Positions 25,666 through 33,538 of a stretch of 64,000 bases of DNA are shown piece by piece. The translations under genes were made by a program, and so were the position numbers. The notes under the pieces are model-generated. The model saw nothing but the letters and a program-made list of their open reading frames with translations. It made no database searches and was not told the origin of the DNA. Origin of the DNA: Flavobacterium sp. ACN2 (GTDB lineage: Bacteria; Bacteroidota; Bacteroidia; Flavobacteriales; Flavobacteriaceae); NCBI RefSeq assembly GCF_002303885.1, contig NZ_MRCM01000011.1, forward strand, positions 62,001 to 126,000, given 5' to 3'. Position 1 is the first letter of the stretch. Each line of letters starts with the position of its first letter.

Positions 25666-26679
25666 ATGAAAGGCGTATTATTAGTAAATCTTGGATCTCC
25701 AGAAAGTCCAACTCCAAAAGATGTTAAACCTTATTTAGATGAATTTTTAATGGATAAATACGTGATCGATGTTCCGTATTTATTAAGAGCATTATTAGTT
25801 CGCGGTATTATTTTAAGAAAAAGACCAGAAGAATCTGCGCATGCTTATGCAAAAATTTGGTGGGAAGAAGGTTCTCCATTAGTTGTTCTTTCAGAAAGAA
25901 TGCAGAAAAAGGTTCAGCCTCTTGTAAATGTTCCTGTTTCTTTAGCAATGCGTTACGGAAGTATGACAATCGAAAAAGGACTTCAAGAATTGAGCGATAA
26001 AGGAGTTACAGATGTAATGCTTTTTCCTTTATATCCACAATATGCAATGGCTTCAACTTTGACTATTTTAGTAAAAGCAGAGGAAATCCGTAAGAAGAAA
26101 TTCCCACACATGAAGTTTACAGATGTTCCGGCATTTTACAATAAACCTGATTATATCAAGAATTTAGCCGATTCAATTCAGAAACATTTAGTTGGTTTTG
26201 ATTACGATCATTTATTGTTTTCTTACCACGGAATTCCAGAGCGTCATATTCGCAAAACGGATGTAACTAAATCGCATTGTAAAATTGACGGTTCTTGTTG
26301 CAATACGCCTTCACCAGCGCACGAGTTTTGTTATCGTCACCAATGTTACGAAACAACAAGACAAGTTGTAAAATTATTAGGGCTTCCTGAAGATAAATAC
26401 AGTCTGACATTTCAATCACGTTTAGCGGGAGATAAATGGTTGGAACCTTATACCGATGTTGAAATTGATAACATGCCAGCAAAAGGAATCAAGAAATTGG
26501 CAGTTGTTACACCGGCTTTCGTTTCAGATTGTTTAGAAACTTTAGAAGAAATTGCCATGCGCGCCAAAGAGGATTTTGAAGCAAATGGAGGAGAAGAGTT
26601 CTTAGCAATTCCATGTTTGAATGACGATGACGAATGGTGTAAGACGGTTTCTAACTGGATTAATGATTGGGCGAAATAA
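25666..26679 (+). CDS. hemH: ferrochelatase
   Basis: This 337-residue protein inserts Fe2+ into protoporphyrin IX to make protoheme. The N-terminus KGVLLVNLGSPESPTPKDVK, the catalytic His motif LLFSYHGIPERHIRK and the C-terminal VVTPAFVSDCLETLEEIA are diagnostic. A cysteine-rich insert (CKIDGSCCNTPSPAHEFC) in the middle could be structural or hold an Fe-S cluster, but that cannot be decided here. It lies downstream of the AraC regulator and ahead of hemJ on the same strand. Confidence 0.97.
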   Translation: MKGVLLVNLGSPESPTPKDVKPYLDEFLMDKYVIDVPYLLRALLVRGIILRKRPEESAHAYAKIWWEEGSPLVVLSERMQKKVQPLVNVPVSLAMRYGSMTIEKGLQELSDKGVTDVMLFPLYPQYAMASTLTILVKAEEIRKKKFPHMKFTDVPAFYNKPDYIKNLADSIQKHLVGFDYDHLLFSYHGIPERHIRKTDVTKSHCKIDGSCCNTPSPAHEFCYRHQCYETTRQVVKLLGLPEDKYSLTFQSRLAGDKWLEPYTDVEIDNMPAKGIKKLAVVTPAFVSDCLETLEEIAMRAKEDFEANGGEEFLAIPCLNDDDEWCKTVSNWINDWAK

Positions 26680-26683
26680 TATT

Positions 26684-26756
26684 TAGTTTCAAGTTTCAGG
26701 TTTCAAGTTTTTCTCAAAGTTGATAACTTGAAACTTTAAACCTGAAACTTTAAACC
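26684..26756. repeat. AGTTTCAAGTTTCAGG word repeat with inverted arm
   Basis: Left words GTTTCAAGTTTCAGGTTTCA are answered on the right by CTTGAAACTTTAAACCTGAA, forming an imperfect hairpin in the hemH-hemJ spacer. Confidence 0.65.
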
Positions 26757-26763
26757 GAAAATA

Positions 26764-27312
26764 ATGGAATACTATAATTACTTAAAATCACTGCATCTTA
26801 TTTTTGTAATTACTTGGTTTGCGGGTTTGTTTTATATTGTGCGTTTGTTTGTTTATCAAATTGAAGCCAATGAAAAACCTTCGCCAGAAAAAGAAATTCT
26901 GCAGGCGCAATACAAAATAATGGCCTATCGTTTGTGGTACATTATTACTTGGCCATCGGCGGTTTTGGCGAGTATTTTTGCTTTTTGGATGTTGTTTTTT
27001 ACAGATGCAGGAAGCGTTTGGATCAAAATGCCATGGATGCACGTAAAATTATGTTTCGTTTTTCTTTTATATTTATATCACGGAAAATGTCATCAGATTT
27101 TTAAACAACTGCAAAACGATGAGGTAAAATATACCAATAATTTTATGCGTTTATGGAATGAAGGTGCAACCATTATTTTATTTGCGGTTGTCTTTTTAGT
27201 AGTTTTAAAAAGTGCCATCAACTGGATTTTCGGCGTAATCGGAATTATTTTATTCTCCGTTTTAATTATGCTGGGTTTCCGATTTTATAAAAGAATAAGA
27301 GAAAAAAAGTAA
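26764..27312 (+). CDS. hemJ: protoporphyrinogen IX oxidase HemJ
   Basis: This 182-residue integral membrane protein of the HemJ/CopD-like family oxidises protoporphyrinogen IX to protoporphyrin IX. The first helix contains the conserved His region SLHLIFVITWFAGLFYIVRL. A conserved lysine/histidine segment, MPWMHVKLCFVFLLYLYHG, and four to five helices follow. The length is right for HemJ. With no hemG or hemY in view, it supplies the penultimate step directly next to hemH, which supports the call. Confidence 0.9.
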   Translation: MEYYNYLKSLHLIFVITWFAGLFYIVRLFVYQIEANEKPSPEKEILQAQYKIMAYRLWYIITWPSAVLASIFAFWMLFFTDAGSVWIKMPWMHVKLCFVFLLYLYHGKCHQIFKQLQNDEVKYTNNFMRLWNEGATIILFAVVFLVVLKSAINWIFGVIGIILFSVLIMLGFRFYKRIREKK

Positions 27313-27381
27313 TTAGTAAAAAGTGAATAGTAATTAGTTTCAAGCTTTTACTATTCACTAATTACTATTCACTAATCACTA
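27311..27381. repeat. GTGAATAGTAATTAGT word repeat with inverted arm
   Basis: AAAAAGTGAATAGTAATTAG on the left pairs with ACTATTCACTAATTACTATT on the right, where the word is repeated. It fills the hemJ-histidine kinase spacer. Confidence 0.65.
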
Positions 27382-27386
27382 AAAAC

Positions 27387-28856
27387 ATGCTAAACTTCAA
27401 AATGACAATGCTATCGCTTCGAACCAGGATTTTCCTGTCGATGATTGTATTGATTGTGGTGGCATCTTTTTTATTGGCTTCGATTTCGATTATTCAGTTT
27501 AAAACTGAGGCCAAAGAATACCATCAGGAACGTTTAGAACGAAAAGAAAATGCGGTAAAAGAACATATTAATTATGTTCTGGCAACTACAACTTATCCGC
27601 TAAAAACTCAGAATTTAGATTTAATCTTTAAAGATAAAATTCACGAGTTAGCGCAGATTCATAAAATTGAAATCAACATTTACAGTTTGGATGGAAAACT
27701 TTTAAAGTCATCCAAAGAATCTTTCGCTGTAGATAAAATTGCACCTCCAATTCCAGAATATATTCTTAAACTGGTTCGTTCTTCCATCGAAAAACGTTTT
27801 GTGGATATTAAAACTATCGATGGAGTCAAAAACCGCTCTTCATACAGTTTAATTAAAGACGAAAAATTCAAACCGCTTGGAATCCTGAACCTTCCTTATT
27901 TAGAAGACGATGGTTATTATGATAACGAGTTGAATACTTTCCTAATTCGTCTGAGTCAGGTTTATTCTTTTATGCTGATTGTTGCTTTTGCATTGGCGTA
28001 TTTCCTTTCAACGTATATCACGAAATCATTAAAAACGATTTCAGAGAGACTAGAAGAGACTAATCTGGATCAGAAGAACGAAAAAATTGTTCTGGAAGCC
28101 AACAGTAAAGAAGTTAATTTCTTGATTAGAGCTTACAACGGAATGGTAGACAAATTGGAAACCAGTGCTATCAAACTAGCGCAAAGCGAACGTGAAGAAG
28201 CTTGGCGTGAAATGGCGAAACAGGTCGCGCACGAAATTAAAAATCCGCTTACGCCGATGCGTTTGACGGTTCAGAGTTTCCAAAGAAAATTCGATCCTGC
28301 TGCTCCAGATGTGAAGCAGAAAATGAATGATTACTCCGAAACTTTAATTCAACAGATAGATACAATGACAGCTGTTGCTTCCGCATTTTCAAACTTTGCT
28401 TCGATGCCAGCACAGCAAAACGAAACGCTGAATGTAGTTGAGGTTGTCGAATTGGCTTTGGATATCTTCAACGAAGATTATATTTCTTTTGAAAAAGAAG
28501 AAGAAGAAATCATTTCCAAAATGGATCGTACGCAATTGATTCGTGTGATTACCAACTTGGTTAAAAATGCCACTCAGGCTATTCCAGAAAGTCAATTTCA
28601 GAAATCGATAGTAGTTTCGGTAAAAAGGCGAAATAACGATGTTGAAATTGCTGTAAAAGACAACGGAATCGGTATTCAGAAACAAGATATCGGAAGAATT
28701 TTCGAACCAAAATTTACTACCAAAACCAGCGGTATGGGACTTGGACTCGGAATTATCAAAAACATTATCGAAAATTACAAAGGAACAATTACCTTTGAGT
28801 CAACTTACGGAAAAGGAACAACATTTACGGTTTCTCTCCCTATCACCAACTCATAA
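27387..28856 (+). CDS. sensor histidine kinase, NtrY-like
   Basis: This 489-residue inner-membrane kinase has TM1 (about 12-37), a periplasmic sensor region (about 40-188), TM2 (192-209) and a HAMP linker. A HisKA domain carries the phospho-acceptor His282 in AHEIKNPLTPMRL, and a C-terminal ATPase domain has the N-box NLVKNATQAI, DNGIGI and GMGLGLGI. Architecture and H-box fit the NtrY/PAS-less group. No response regulator gene lies beside it, so the partner must be elsewhere. The signal it senses cannot be read from sequence. Confidence 0.9.
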   Translation: MLNFKMTMLSLRTRIFLSMIVLIVVASFLLASISIIQFKTEAKEYHQERLERKENAVKEHINYVLATTTYPLKTQNLDLIFKDKIHELAQIHKIEINIYSLDGKLLKSSKESFAVDKIAPPIPEYILKLVRSSIEKRFVDIKTIDGVKNRSSYSLIKDEKFKPLGILNLPYLEDDGYYDNELNTFLIRLSQVYSFMLIVAFALAYFLSTYITKSLKTISERLEETNLDQKNEKIVLEANSKEVNFLIRAYNGMVDKLETSAIKLAQSEREEAWREMAKQVAHEIKNPLTPMRLTVQSFQRKFDPAAPDVKQKMNDYSETLIQQIDTMTAVASAFSNFASMPAQQNETLNVVEVVELALDIFNEDYISFEKEEEEIISKMDRTQLIRVITNLVKNATQAIPESQFQKSIVVSVKRRNNDVEIAVKDNGIGIQKQDIGRIFEPKFTTKTSGMGLGLGIIKNIIENYKGTITFESTYGKGTTFTVSLPITNS

Positions 28857-28866
28857 ATATAGCGTC

Positions 28867-29649
28867 ATGGATTACGAAAATATCTTAATTTCAATTGTAG
28901 AAAAAGTTGCTACCATCACTATTAACAGACCAACTAAATTAAATGCTTTAAACAAAGCAACCATTAGTGATCTGAGTAATGCGATTCAATCATTATCTAA
29001 AAATGATGATGTTCGTATTATTATTTTAACCGGAAGCGGAGAGAAAGCCTTTGTTGCTGGGGCAGATATTTCGGAATTTGCAAATTATACCACTGTTGAA
29101 GGAGCACAACTAGCTGCTGAAGGACAGGAGTCTTTATTTGATTTCATCGAAAACCTTAAAAAGCCAGTTATTGCAGCCGTTAATGGTTTTGCTCTTGGCG
29201 GCGGATTAGAATTGGCAATGGCATGTCATTTTAGAGTTGCTTCAGACAATGCAAAAATGGGACTTCCAGAAGTAACTTTAGGATTAATTCCTGGTTATGG
29301 TGGAACACAGCGTTTACCGCAATTAGTTGGAAAAGGCCGTGCAATGGAAATGATCATGACCGCAGCTATGATTACTGCTGAACAAGCAAAAGATTACGGT
29401 TTAGTAAATCATGTTGTGCCTCAAGAAGAACTTCTGTCATTTACAAACGTAATCGCTCAGAAAATTATCAAAAATGCACCATTCGCAATTGGAAAAGCAA
29501 TCAAAGCAATCAATGCCAACTTTAAAGACGGTAAAAATGGTTTTGATACGGAAATAAAATCATTCGGAGAATGTTTTGGAACCGAGGATTTTAAAGAAGG
29601 AACCACAGCATTCTTAGAAAAACGTAAAGCTGAATTTACAGGAAAGTAA
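28867..29649 (+). CDS. enoyl-CoA hydratase/isomerase family protein
   Basis: This 260-residue cytoplasmic crotonase-fold enzyme has the oxyanion-hole region GSGEKAFVAGADISEF and the second block PVIAAVNGFALGGGLELAMA. It also has the catalytic glutamate region GLPEVTLGLIPGYGGTQRL. These fit hydration of trans-2-enoyl-CoA in fatty acid oxidation or a related acyl-CoA reaction. I chose the ATG at 28867; a longer in-frame opening overlaps the kinase gene and is not needed. It begins 10 bases after the kinase stop. Confidence 0.92.
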   Translation: MDYENILISIVEKVATITINRPTKLNALNKATISDLSNAIQSLSKNDDVRIIILTGSGEKAFVAGADISEFANYTTVEGAQLAAEGQESLFDFIENLKKPVIAAVNGFALGGGLELAMACHFRVASDNAKMGLPEVTLGLIPGYGGTQRLPQLVGKGRAMEMIMTAAMITAEQAKDYGLVNHVVPQEELLSFTNVIAQKIIKNAPFAIGKAIKAINANFKDGKNGFDTEIKSFGECFGTEDFKEGTTAFLEKRKAEFTGK

Positions 29650-29656
29650 TTTTTTC

Positions 29657-29755
29657 TTAACCGCAAAGGTCGCAAGGGATTACGAAAAGCACACAAGGAA
29701 AATTAAAAAACTTTGCGAACCTTGCGTAAATCTTTGCGACCTTTGCGGTTAAATA
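29657..29755. repeat. ACCGCAAAGGTCGCAAGG inverted repeat
   Basis: The left arm TTAACCGCAAAGGTCGCAAG and the right arm CTTTGCGACCTTTGCGGTTAA pair as an imperfect inverted repeat, with further CGCAAGG-type words inside. A related element with CGCAAAG words is at 34823-34896. Confidence 0.7.
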
Positions 29756-29766
29756 AACACAATAAT

Positions 29767-30168
29767 ATGTCTTACGAACCAATATTTGCCCTTTTTTGTG
29801 AACGAGTTAAAGAAAGCATCCAAAAAGGAACTTTCGCCAAACTGACTTTGGCCAAAACCATGGGCGATACAGAACTCAAAAATGTTTATTTCCGATTGGT
29901 TCTCAATGAAGATAATACATTCTCAATTTCGCTGACTTTTCGATATAAAACAGAAGAAATAGAAAGCATTCATACTTTAGATGAAGCCTTGTTGGTTTTA
30001 GGCTCACATATCAAAAATCCTTTTTTGACGGCATTGCTTTTTACAACTGATGATGATGTTACGTTTAAAGTAAATAAAAAGAACGCTGGAAGTATAATCG
30101 AGCAAGCACCAACTTTTAAAAATGCTTCGCCAGTTATGCTGGAAATGATTGAAAAGGGGATTGTTTAA
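29767..30168 (+). CDS. hypothetical protein, 133 residues
   Basis: This soluble alpha/beta protein starts at the ATG at 29767. The N-terminal part (ALFCERVKESIQKGTFAKLT, then ELKNVYFRLVLNEDNTFSIS) vaguely recalls the N-terminal extension of some Bacteroidota methyltransferases, but no methyltransferase domain is present. I cannot name a function. It is isolated by REP-like elements on both sides. Confidence 0.6.
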   Translation: MSYEPIFALFCERVKESIQKGTFAKLTLAKTMGDTELKNVYFRLVLNEDNTFSISLTFRYKTEEIESIHTLDEALLVLGSHIKNPFLTALLFTTDDDVTFKVNKKNAGSIIEQAPTFKNASPVMLEMIEKGIV

Positions 30169-30208
30169 AGAATAATTTAAGTGGCTATGGTCGCTATAGA
30201 ACTTATTT

Positions 30209-30282
30209 GTCAGGCTGAGCGAAGTCGAAGCCTACGTTTGCAGAATCACTTTGCGGGGCTTCGACTTCGCTCAGCCTGACAG
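30209..30282. repeat. GTCAGGCTGAGCGAAGTCGA inverted repeat, copy 1
   Basis: A near-perfect inverted repeat: left GTCAGGCTGAGCGAAGTCGA, right TCGACTTCGCTCAGCCTGAC, with a spacer of about 30 bases. It is GC-richer than its surroundings. A second, decayed copy is at 37323-37386. Confidence 0.8.
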
Positions 30283-30350
30283 AAAAAACCTTGTTCAAAC
30301 TCTTAAGGGTGTCTCTGTGAACTTCTTTGTGAATCTCTCCGAAATAACCT

Positions 30351-31004
30351 TTAAACCAACTTCACAAACAAATTAGAAGCAATTTTATTAGAAATAGACA
30401 ATTCTCTATCATTCACTTTAATTTTAACCGATAGATCGAAGGATTCTTTAGAAAGCAATTCAATTTTTGATCCTAAAGCGATTCCTTGTTTGTCTAGATA
30501 TTTCAAAAACTCAGACGAAGTATCTTTTACGCCGACACAAACTCCGGTTTGATTCTCTTCTAGTTCTGATAAAAGGTGTTTTTCGATTTTAATGATTCGA
30601 CCATTTGCATCCGGAATTGGATCGCCGTGCGGATCTTCGGTTGGATTTCCAAGAAAATCGTCCAGACGGTTAATCAATTGCTCCGATTTGATGTGTTCCA
30701 ACTGTTCCGCAATATCGTGGACTTCATCCCAGCTAAAGTTTAGTTTCTCCACCAAAAATACTTCCCAAAGACGATGTTTTCTCACAATCATTTTTGCAGC
30801 CAGTTTTCCGTTTTCGGTTAAAGAAACTCCTTGATATTTTTTATAATTTACTAAATCTTTCTCTGCCAACTTTTTAAGCATATCGGTCACAGAGGAAGCT
30901 TTCGTTTCCATAATTTCTGCAATAGCATTGGTGCTCACTTCAGTTTCTAAAGCCGCTGTTAGATGGTATATCGATTTTAAGTAGTTTTCTTCTGAAAAGG
31001 TCAT
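30351..31004 (-). CDS. DtxR/MntR family metal-dependent transcriptional regulator
   Basis: This 217-residue repressor has an N-terminal winged helix (EENYLKSIYHLTAALETEVS, then ASSVTDMLKKLAEKDLVNYK). The metal-binding dimerisation domain contains RKHRLWEVFLVEKLNF and HDIAEQLEHIKSEQLI, followed by DPHGDPIPD. A C-terminal FeoA/SH3-like domain is at about residues 145-217. It probably senses Mn2+ or Fe2+. Its gene lies just downstream of the Nramp transporter on the same strand. A palindrome in the Nramp promoter (33034-33051) is a good candidate target. Confidence 0.92.
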   Translation of the reverse strand: MTFSEENYLKSIYHLTAALETEVSTNAIAEIMETKASSVTDMLKKLAEKDLVNYKKYQGVSLTENGKLAAKMIVRKHRLWEVFLVEKLNFSWDEVHDIAEQLEHIKSEQLINRLDDFLGNPTEDPHGDPIPDANGRIIKIEKHLLSELEENQTGVCVGVKDTSSEFLKYLDKQGIALGSKIELLSKESFDLSVKIKVNDRELSISNKIASNLFVKLV

Positions 31005-31010
31005 TTCTTT

Positions 31011-31108
31011 TGAGGTTCTAAGGTTCTAAGGGGCTGAGGTTCTAAGGTTTTGTTTTAAAGTTTTCGAGAGAAACCTTAGAACCTTAGCAACTCAGTACCT
31101 CAGCACCT
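31011..31108. repeat. AAGGTTCTAAGGGGCTGAGG inverted repeat, copy 1
   Basis: The left arm, built from TGAGGTTCTAAGG words, is answered by CCTTAGAACCTTAGCAACTC and CTCAGCACC on the right. A second copy flanks the terminator at 41141-41310. It separates the Nramp gene from the DtxR gene. Confidence 0.7.
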
Positions 31109-31109
31109 T

Positions 31110-32978
31110 TTATTTAACAATCAACAAAGGTATTGAAATTTTATGTCTCAATTTATCTACTGTTGTGCCGAAAAGAATATCTTTTAATCCAGTGTGGCCG
31201 TGGGTTCCCATGACGAGAATGTCAAAATTTCCTTCGTTTATAATTTTCGGAATTACCTTGTTTGGTTTTCCAAAACCAAGTTCTGTTTTGATCTTGAATC
31301 CTTTGTCTGAAAGCATGTCCTTGTATTTCAGCAATAATTTCTCATCGATTGTGGTTTCGTGATCGTGAACATGAACGCCATACATTAAGGCTCCGACCGT
31401 TTCTACAATGTGAATGAGGGTATATTCTGTGTCAATGCCACCCAATTCAAAGGCTTTGTTCAAAGCAGCTTCATCGGCATGTGAGAAATCGACAGAAACT
31501 GCAATGTTTTTGATGCTTTGGCTTTCTCTTGGCGAAAACTTCAATTTAAGATTATGAGGCGAATGATTTATGTTTTTGTTTTTTGCTTTTGCAATAAAAG
31601 GATTGAAAATGATGTAGAGCAATAAACCTAAAAAACCGAATGCTAAAGGAACTACTGTAAACCAAAGAATCATCGGATGGTTTGAGTTTGCTAGCCAAGA
31701 AGTGATTTCGTCATAAACCAATTTGGCATTTAAAGAAACAATAATCGCTGCGATAATCCAAGATACGACTTGAGTAGTTCTCGAAATGTGAAAACCTTTC
31801 ATTTTCGACTTATCACTCACAAAATGTATAAGCGGGATAATCGCAAAACCCAATTGCAAACTCAAAATGACTTGACTTAGAATTAACAGTTTTCCAGTCA
31901 CGCTTTCTCCATAAATCAAAATCACGATTACAGCTGGTATAATAGCAATTAAACGTGTTATAATTCTACGTACCCAAGGCTGAATTCTAAAATGAAGATA
32001 ACCTTCCATTACGATTTGCCCAGCGAGCGTTCCCGTTACAGTCGAACTTTGTCCAGCGGCGATTAGCGCAATAGCAAATAAAGCTGGGGCCCATTTTGTT
32101 CCCAGTAGTGGTTCTAAAAATTTGTGCGCGTCTTGAATTTCGGCCACTTCATACATTCCGTTTTTATGGAAAGTGGCTGCTGCCAGAATTAAAATAGCCG
32201 CATTTACAAAGAAAGCAAGATTTAAGGCGATAGTAGAATCTATAAAGTTATATTTTAAAGCTTGTTTGATTCCCGCTGGAGTTCTATCAAATTTTCGGGT
32301 TTGCACTAAAGACGAATGCAAGTACAAGTTGTGTGGCATTACAGTGGCACCGATAATTCCGATAGCAATATATAAAGCTGCTGAATTTGGAATCGAAGGA
32401 ATAAGTCCTTGTAAAACTTTGCCCATTTCTGGCTCGGCAAAAATCATTTCGAAAATGAAAGAGAAGCCAATTATGGCAACCAAAGCAATAATGAAGGCTT
32501 CCATCTTGCGAATTCCTTTATTGATCAAGAAAAGCAATAAAAAGGTGTCTAAAACGGTAATTAGAACGGCTTCAAGCAACGGAATTCCGAAAAGCAGATT
32601 AATTCCGATTGCCATTCCAAGAACTTCTGCCAGATCGCAGGCCGCAATGGCAATTTCTGCGAGAAAATATAAAATGTAGTTGATGTATTTGGAATAGGTT
32701 TCTCGAGAGGCTTGTGCGAGGTCGCGCTGCGTTACAATTCCGAGGCGCGCACTTAAGCTCTGTAAAAGCAACGCCATTAAATTGCTCATTAATAAAACCC
32801 AAACCAAAGTGTATCCAAATTGGCTTCCGCCGGCAATGTCAGTCGCCCAGTTTCCTGGATCCATATAGCCAACGCTTACTAAATATGCAGGGCCTAAGAA
32901 GGCTAAAATTTTTCTAAAACCTTTTTTTTTGTTTTCTGTAGAAACCGATTCGTGGACTTCTTCTAAAGATTTGGTCAT
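31110..32978 (-). CDS. Nramp divalent metal transporter fused to a UspA domain
   Basis: This 622-residue inner-membrane Mn2+/Fe2+ symporter carries the Nramp motif DPGNW (Asp40-Trp44) in TM1 and MPHN (214-217) in TM6. The selectivity Met supports transition-metal use. After 11 or so helices and a cytoplasmic linker, residues about 483-622 form a universal stress protein domain (IAVSVDFSHADEAALNKAFE). Its nucleotide-binding loop is GTHGHTGLKDILFGTT. Plain MntH is about 420 residues, so this is a true fusion. The Usp part may gate transport by ATP, which is inference. Confidence 0.93.
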   Translation of the reverse strand: MTKSLEEVHESVSTENKKKGFRKILAFLGPAYLVSVGYMDPGNWATDIAGGSQFGYTLVWVLLMSNLMALLLQSLSARLGIVTQRDLAQASRETYSKYINYILYFLAEIAIAACDLAEVLGMAIGINLLFGIPLLEAVLITVLDTFLLLFLINKGIRKMEAFIIALVAIIGFSFIFEMIFAEPEMGKVLQGLIPSIPNSAALYIAIGIIGATVMPHNLYLHSSLVQTRKFDRTPAGIKQALKYNFIDSTIALNLAFFVNAAILILAAATFHKNGMYEVAEIQDAHKFLEPLLGTKWAPALFAIALIAAGQSSTVTGTLAGQIVMEGYLHFRIQPWVRRIITRLIAIIPAVIVILIYGESVTGKLLILSQVILSLQLGFAIIPLIHFVSDKSKMKGFHISRTTQVVSWIIAAIIVSLNAKLVYDEITSWLANSNHPMILWFTVVPLAFGFLGLLLYIIFNPFIAKAKNKNINHSPHNLKLKFSPRESQSIKNIAVSVDFSHADEAALNKAFELGGIDTEYTLIHIVETVGALMYGVHVHDHETTIDEKLLLKYKDMLSDKGFKIKTELGFGKPNKVIPKIINEGNFDILVMGTHGHTGLKDILFGTTVDKLRHKISIPLLIVK

Positions 32979-33033
32979 TGTAAAAGTATTGTTTTCACAA
33001 ATATAGAGAAAAATTATATTCGCGAAACAATAT

Positions 33034-33051
33034 TTTTAGACGAGTCTAAAA
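33034..33051. promoter_or_regulatory. candidate DtxR-type operator before the Nramp gene
   Basis: TTTTAGAC-GA-GTCTAAAA is a perfect 8-base inverted repeat with a 2-base centre, in the style of DtxR/MntR boxes. It is 56-73 bases upstream of the Nramp start, and a DtxR-family gene is the next gene downstream. The assignment is by motif shape and context. Confidence 0.6.
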
Positions 33052-33052
33052 G

Positions 33053-33445
33053 TTAAATGTTAGAATTTAAACAATTCGGACATAATCCTGATAACGTAAA
33101 ATTGATTTCGTTCACTTTATAATTGTGCGGCATAATGTAACTCGGCTTTACTGTTTCAAGACAAGTAATCTCATGGCAATTCTCGCAACTAAAGTGAGCA
33201 TGATTATGAATGTGCACACGCTGATGCGAATGATTGCATTTGGCATACTTTACCGTCCCGTCCAAATTTGAAATTTTATGAATTACATCTTCATTAATCA
33301 AACGATCCAAAATTCTGTAAATGGTTACGCGATCGCACAAATCATTTAATTGTTTGTGAATTTCGGTATGCGAAAGAGCCGTTTTAGATTTCTCAAACAC
33401 CTCTAAAACAGCCGTCTTTGCTGCGGTATTACGTGTAGTCTTCAT
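33053..33445 (-). CDS. Fur family transcriptional repressor, Zur-like
   Basis: This 130-residue protein has an N-terminal winged helix (KTAVLEVFEKSKTALSHTEI, DRVTIYRILDRLINEDVIHK) and a C-terminal metal-binding domain. The latter is rich in His and Cys: CNHSHQRVHIHNHAHFSCENC and a terminal GLCPNC. Two CxxC pairs form the structural zinc site. The many His residues suggest zinc sensing. It is divergent from a MerC-domain gene, with palindromes between them. Its stop is 2 bases from the Nramp operator. Confidence 0.88.
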   Translation of the reverse strand: MKTTRNTAAKTAVLEVFEKSKTALSHTEIHKQLNDLCDRVTIYRILDRLINEDVIHKISNLDGTVKYAKCNHSHQRVHIHNHAHFSCENCHEITCLETVKPSYIMPHNYKVNEINFTLSGLCPNCLNSNI

Positions 33446-33469
33446 TTTTTACGGAATTAAAATTTAAAC

Positions 33470-33520
33470 GCAACAATGTTGCAATTAATAAAATTGTATA
33501 TATTTGCAACAAAATTGCAT
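33470..33520. promoter_or_regulatory. divergent promoter with two related palindromes
   Basis: GCAACAATGTTGC (33470-33482) and TTTGCAACAAAATTGCAT (33503-33520) share the GCAACA half-site. A -7 element TATATTTG (33499-33506) with TTG at 33479-33481 would drive merC, so a repressor bound to either palindrome would block it. The Fur/Zur-like protein encoded alongside is the obvious candidate. Confidence 0.55.
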
Positions 33521-33538
33521 TAAGCAAAAGTACACATA

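Noticed and set aside
28741..28866. 5' extension of the crotonase gene into the histidine kinase
   Set aside because: The extension overlaps the kinase C-terminus in another frame, and the ATG at 28867 gives the normal crotonase N-terminus.
29713..29766. 5' extension of the 133-residue gene
   Set aside because: These codons fall in the right arm of the CGCAAAG inverted repeat and read as repeat words; the ATG at 29767 is a better start.
32173..32679. 168-codon rightward open frame opposite the Nramp gene
   Set aside because: The transporter on the other strand has full family motifs; this frame is its mirror and has no start-site signal.
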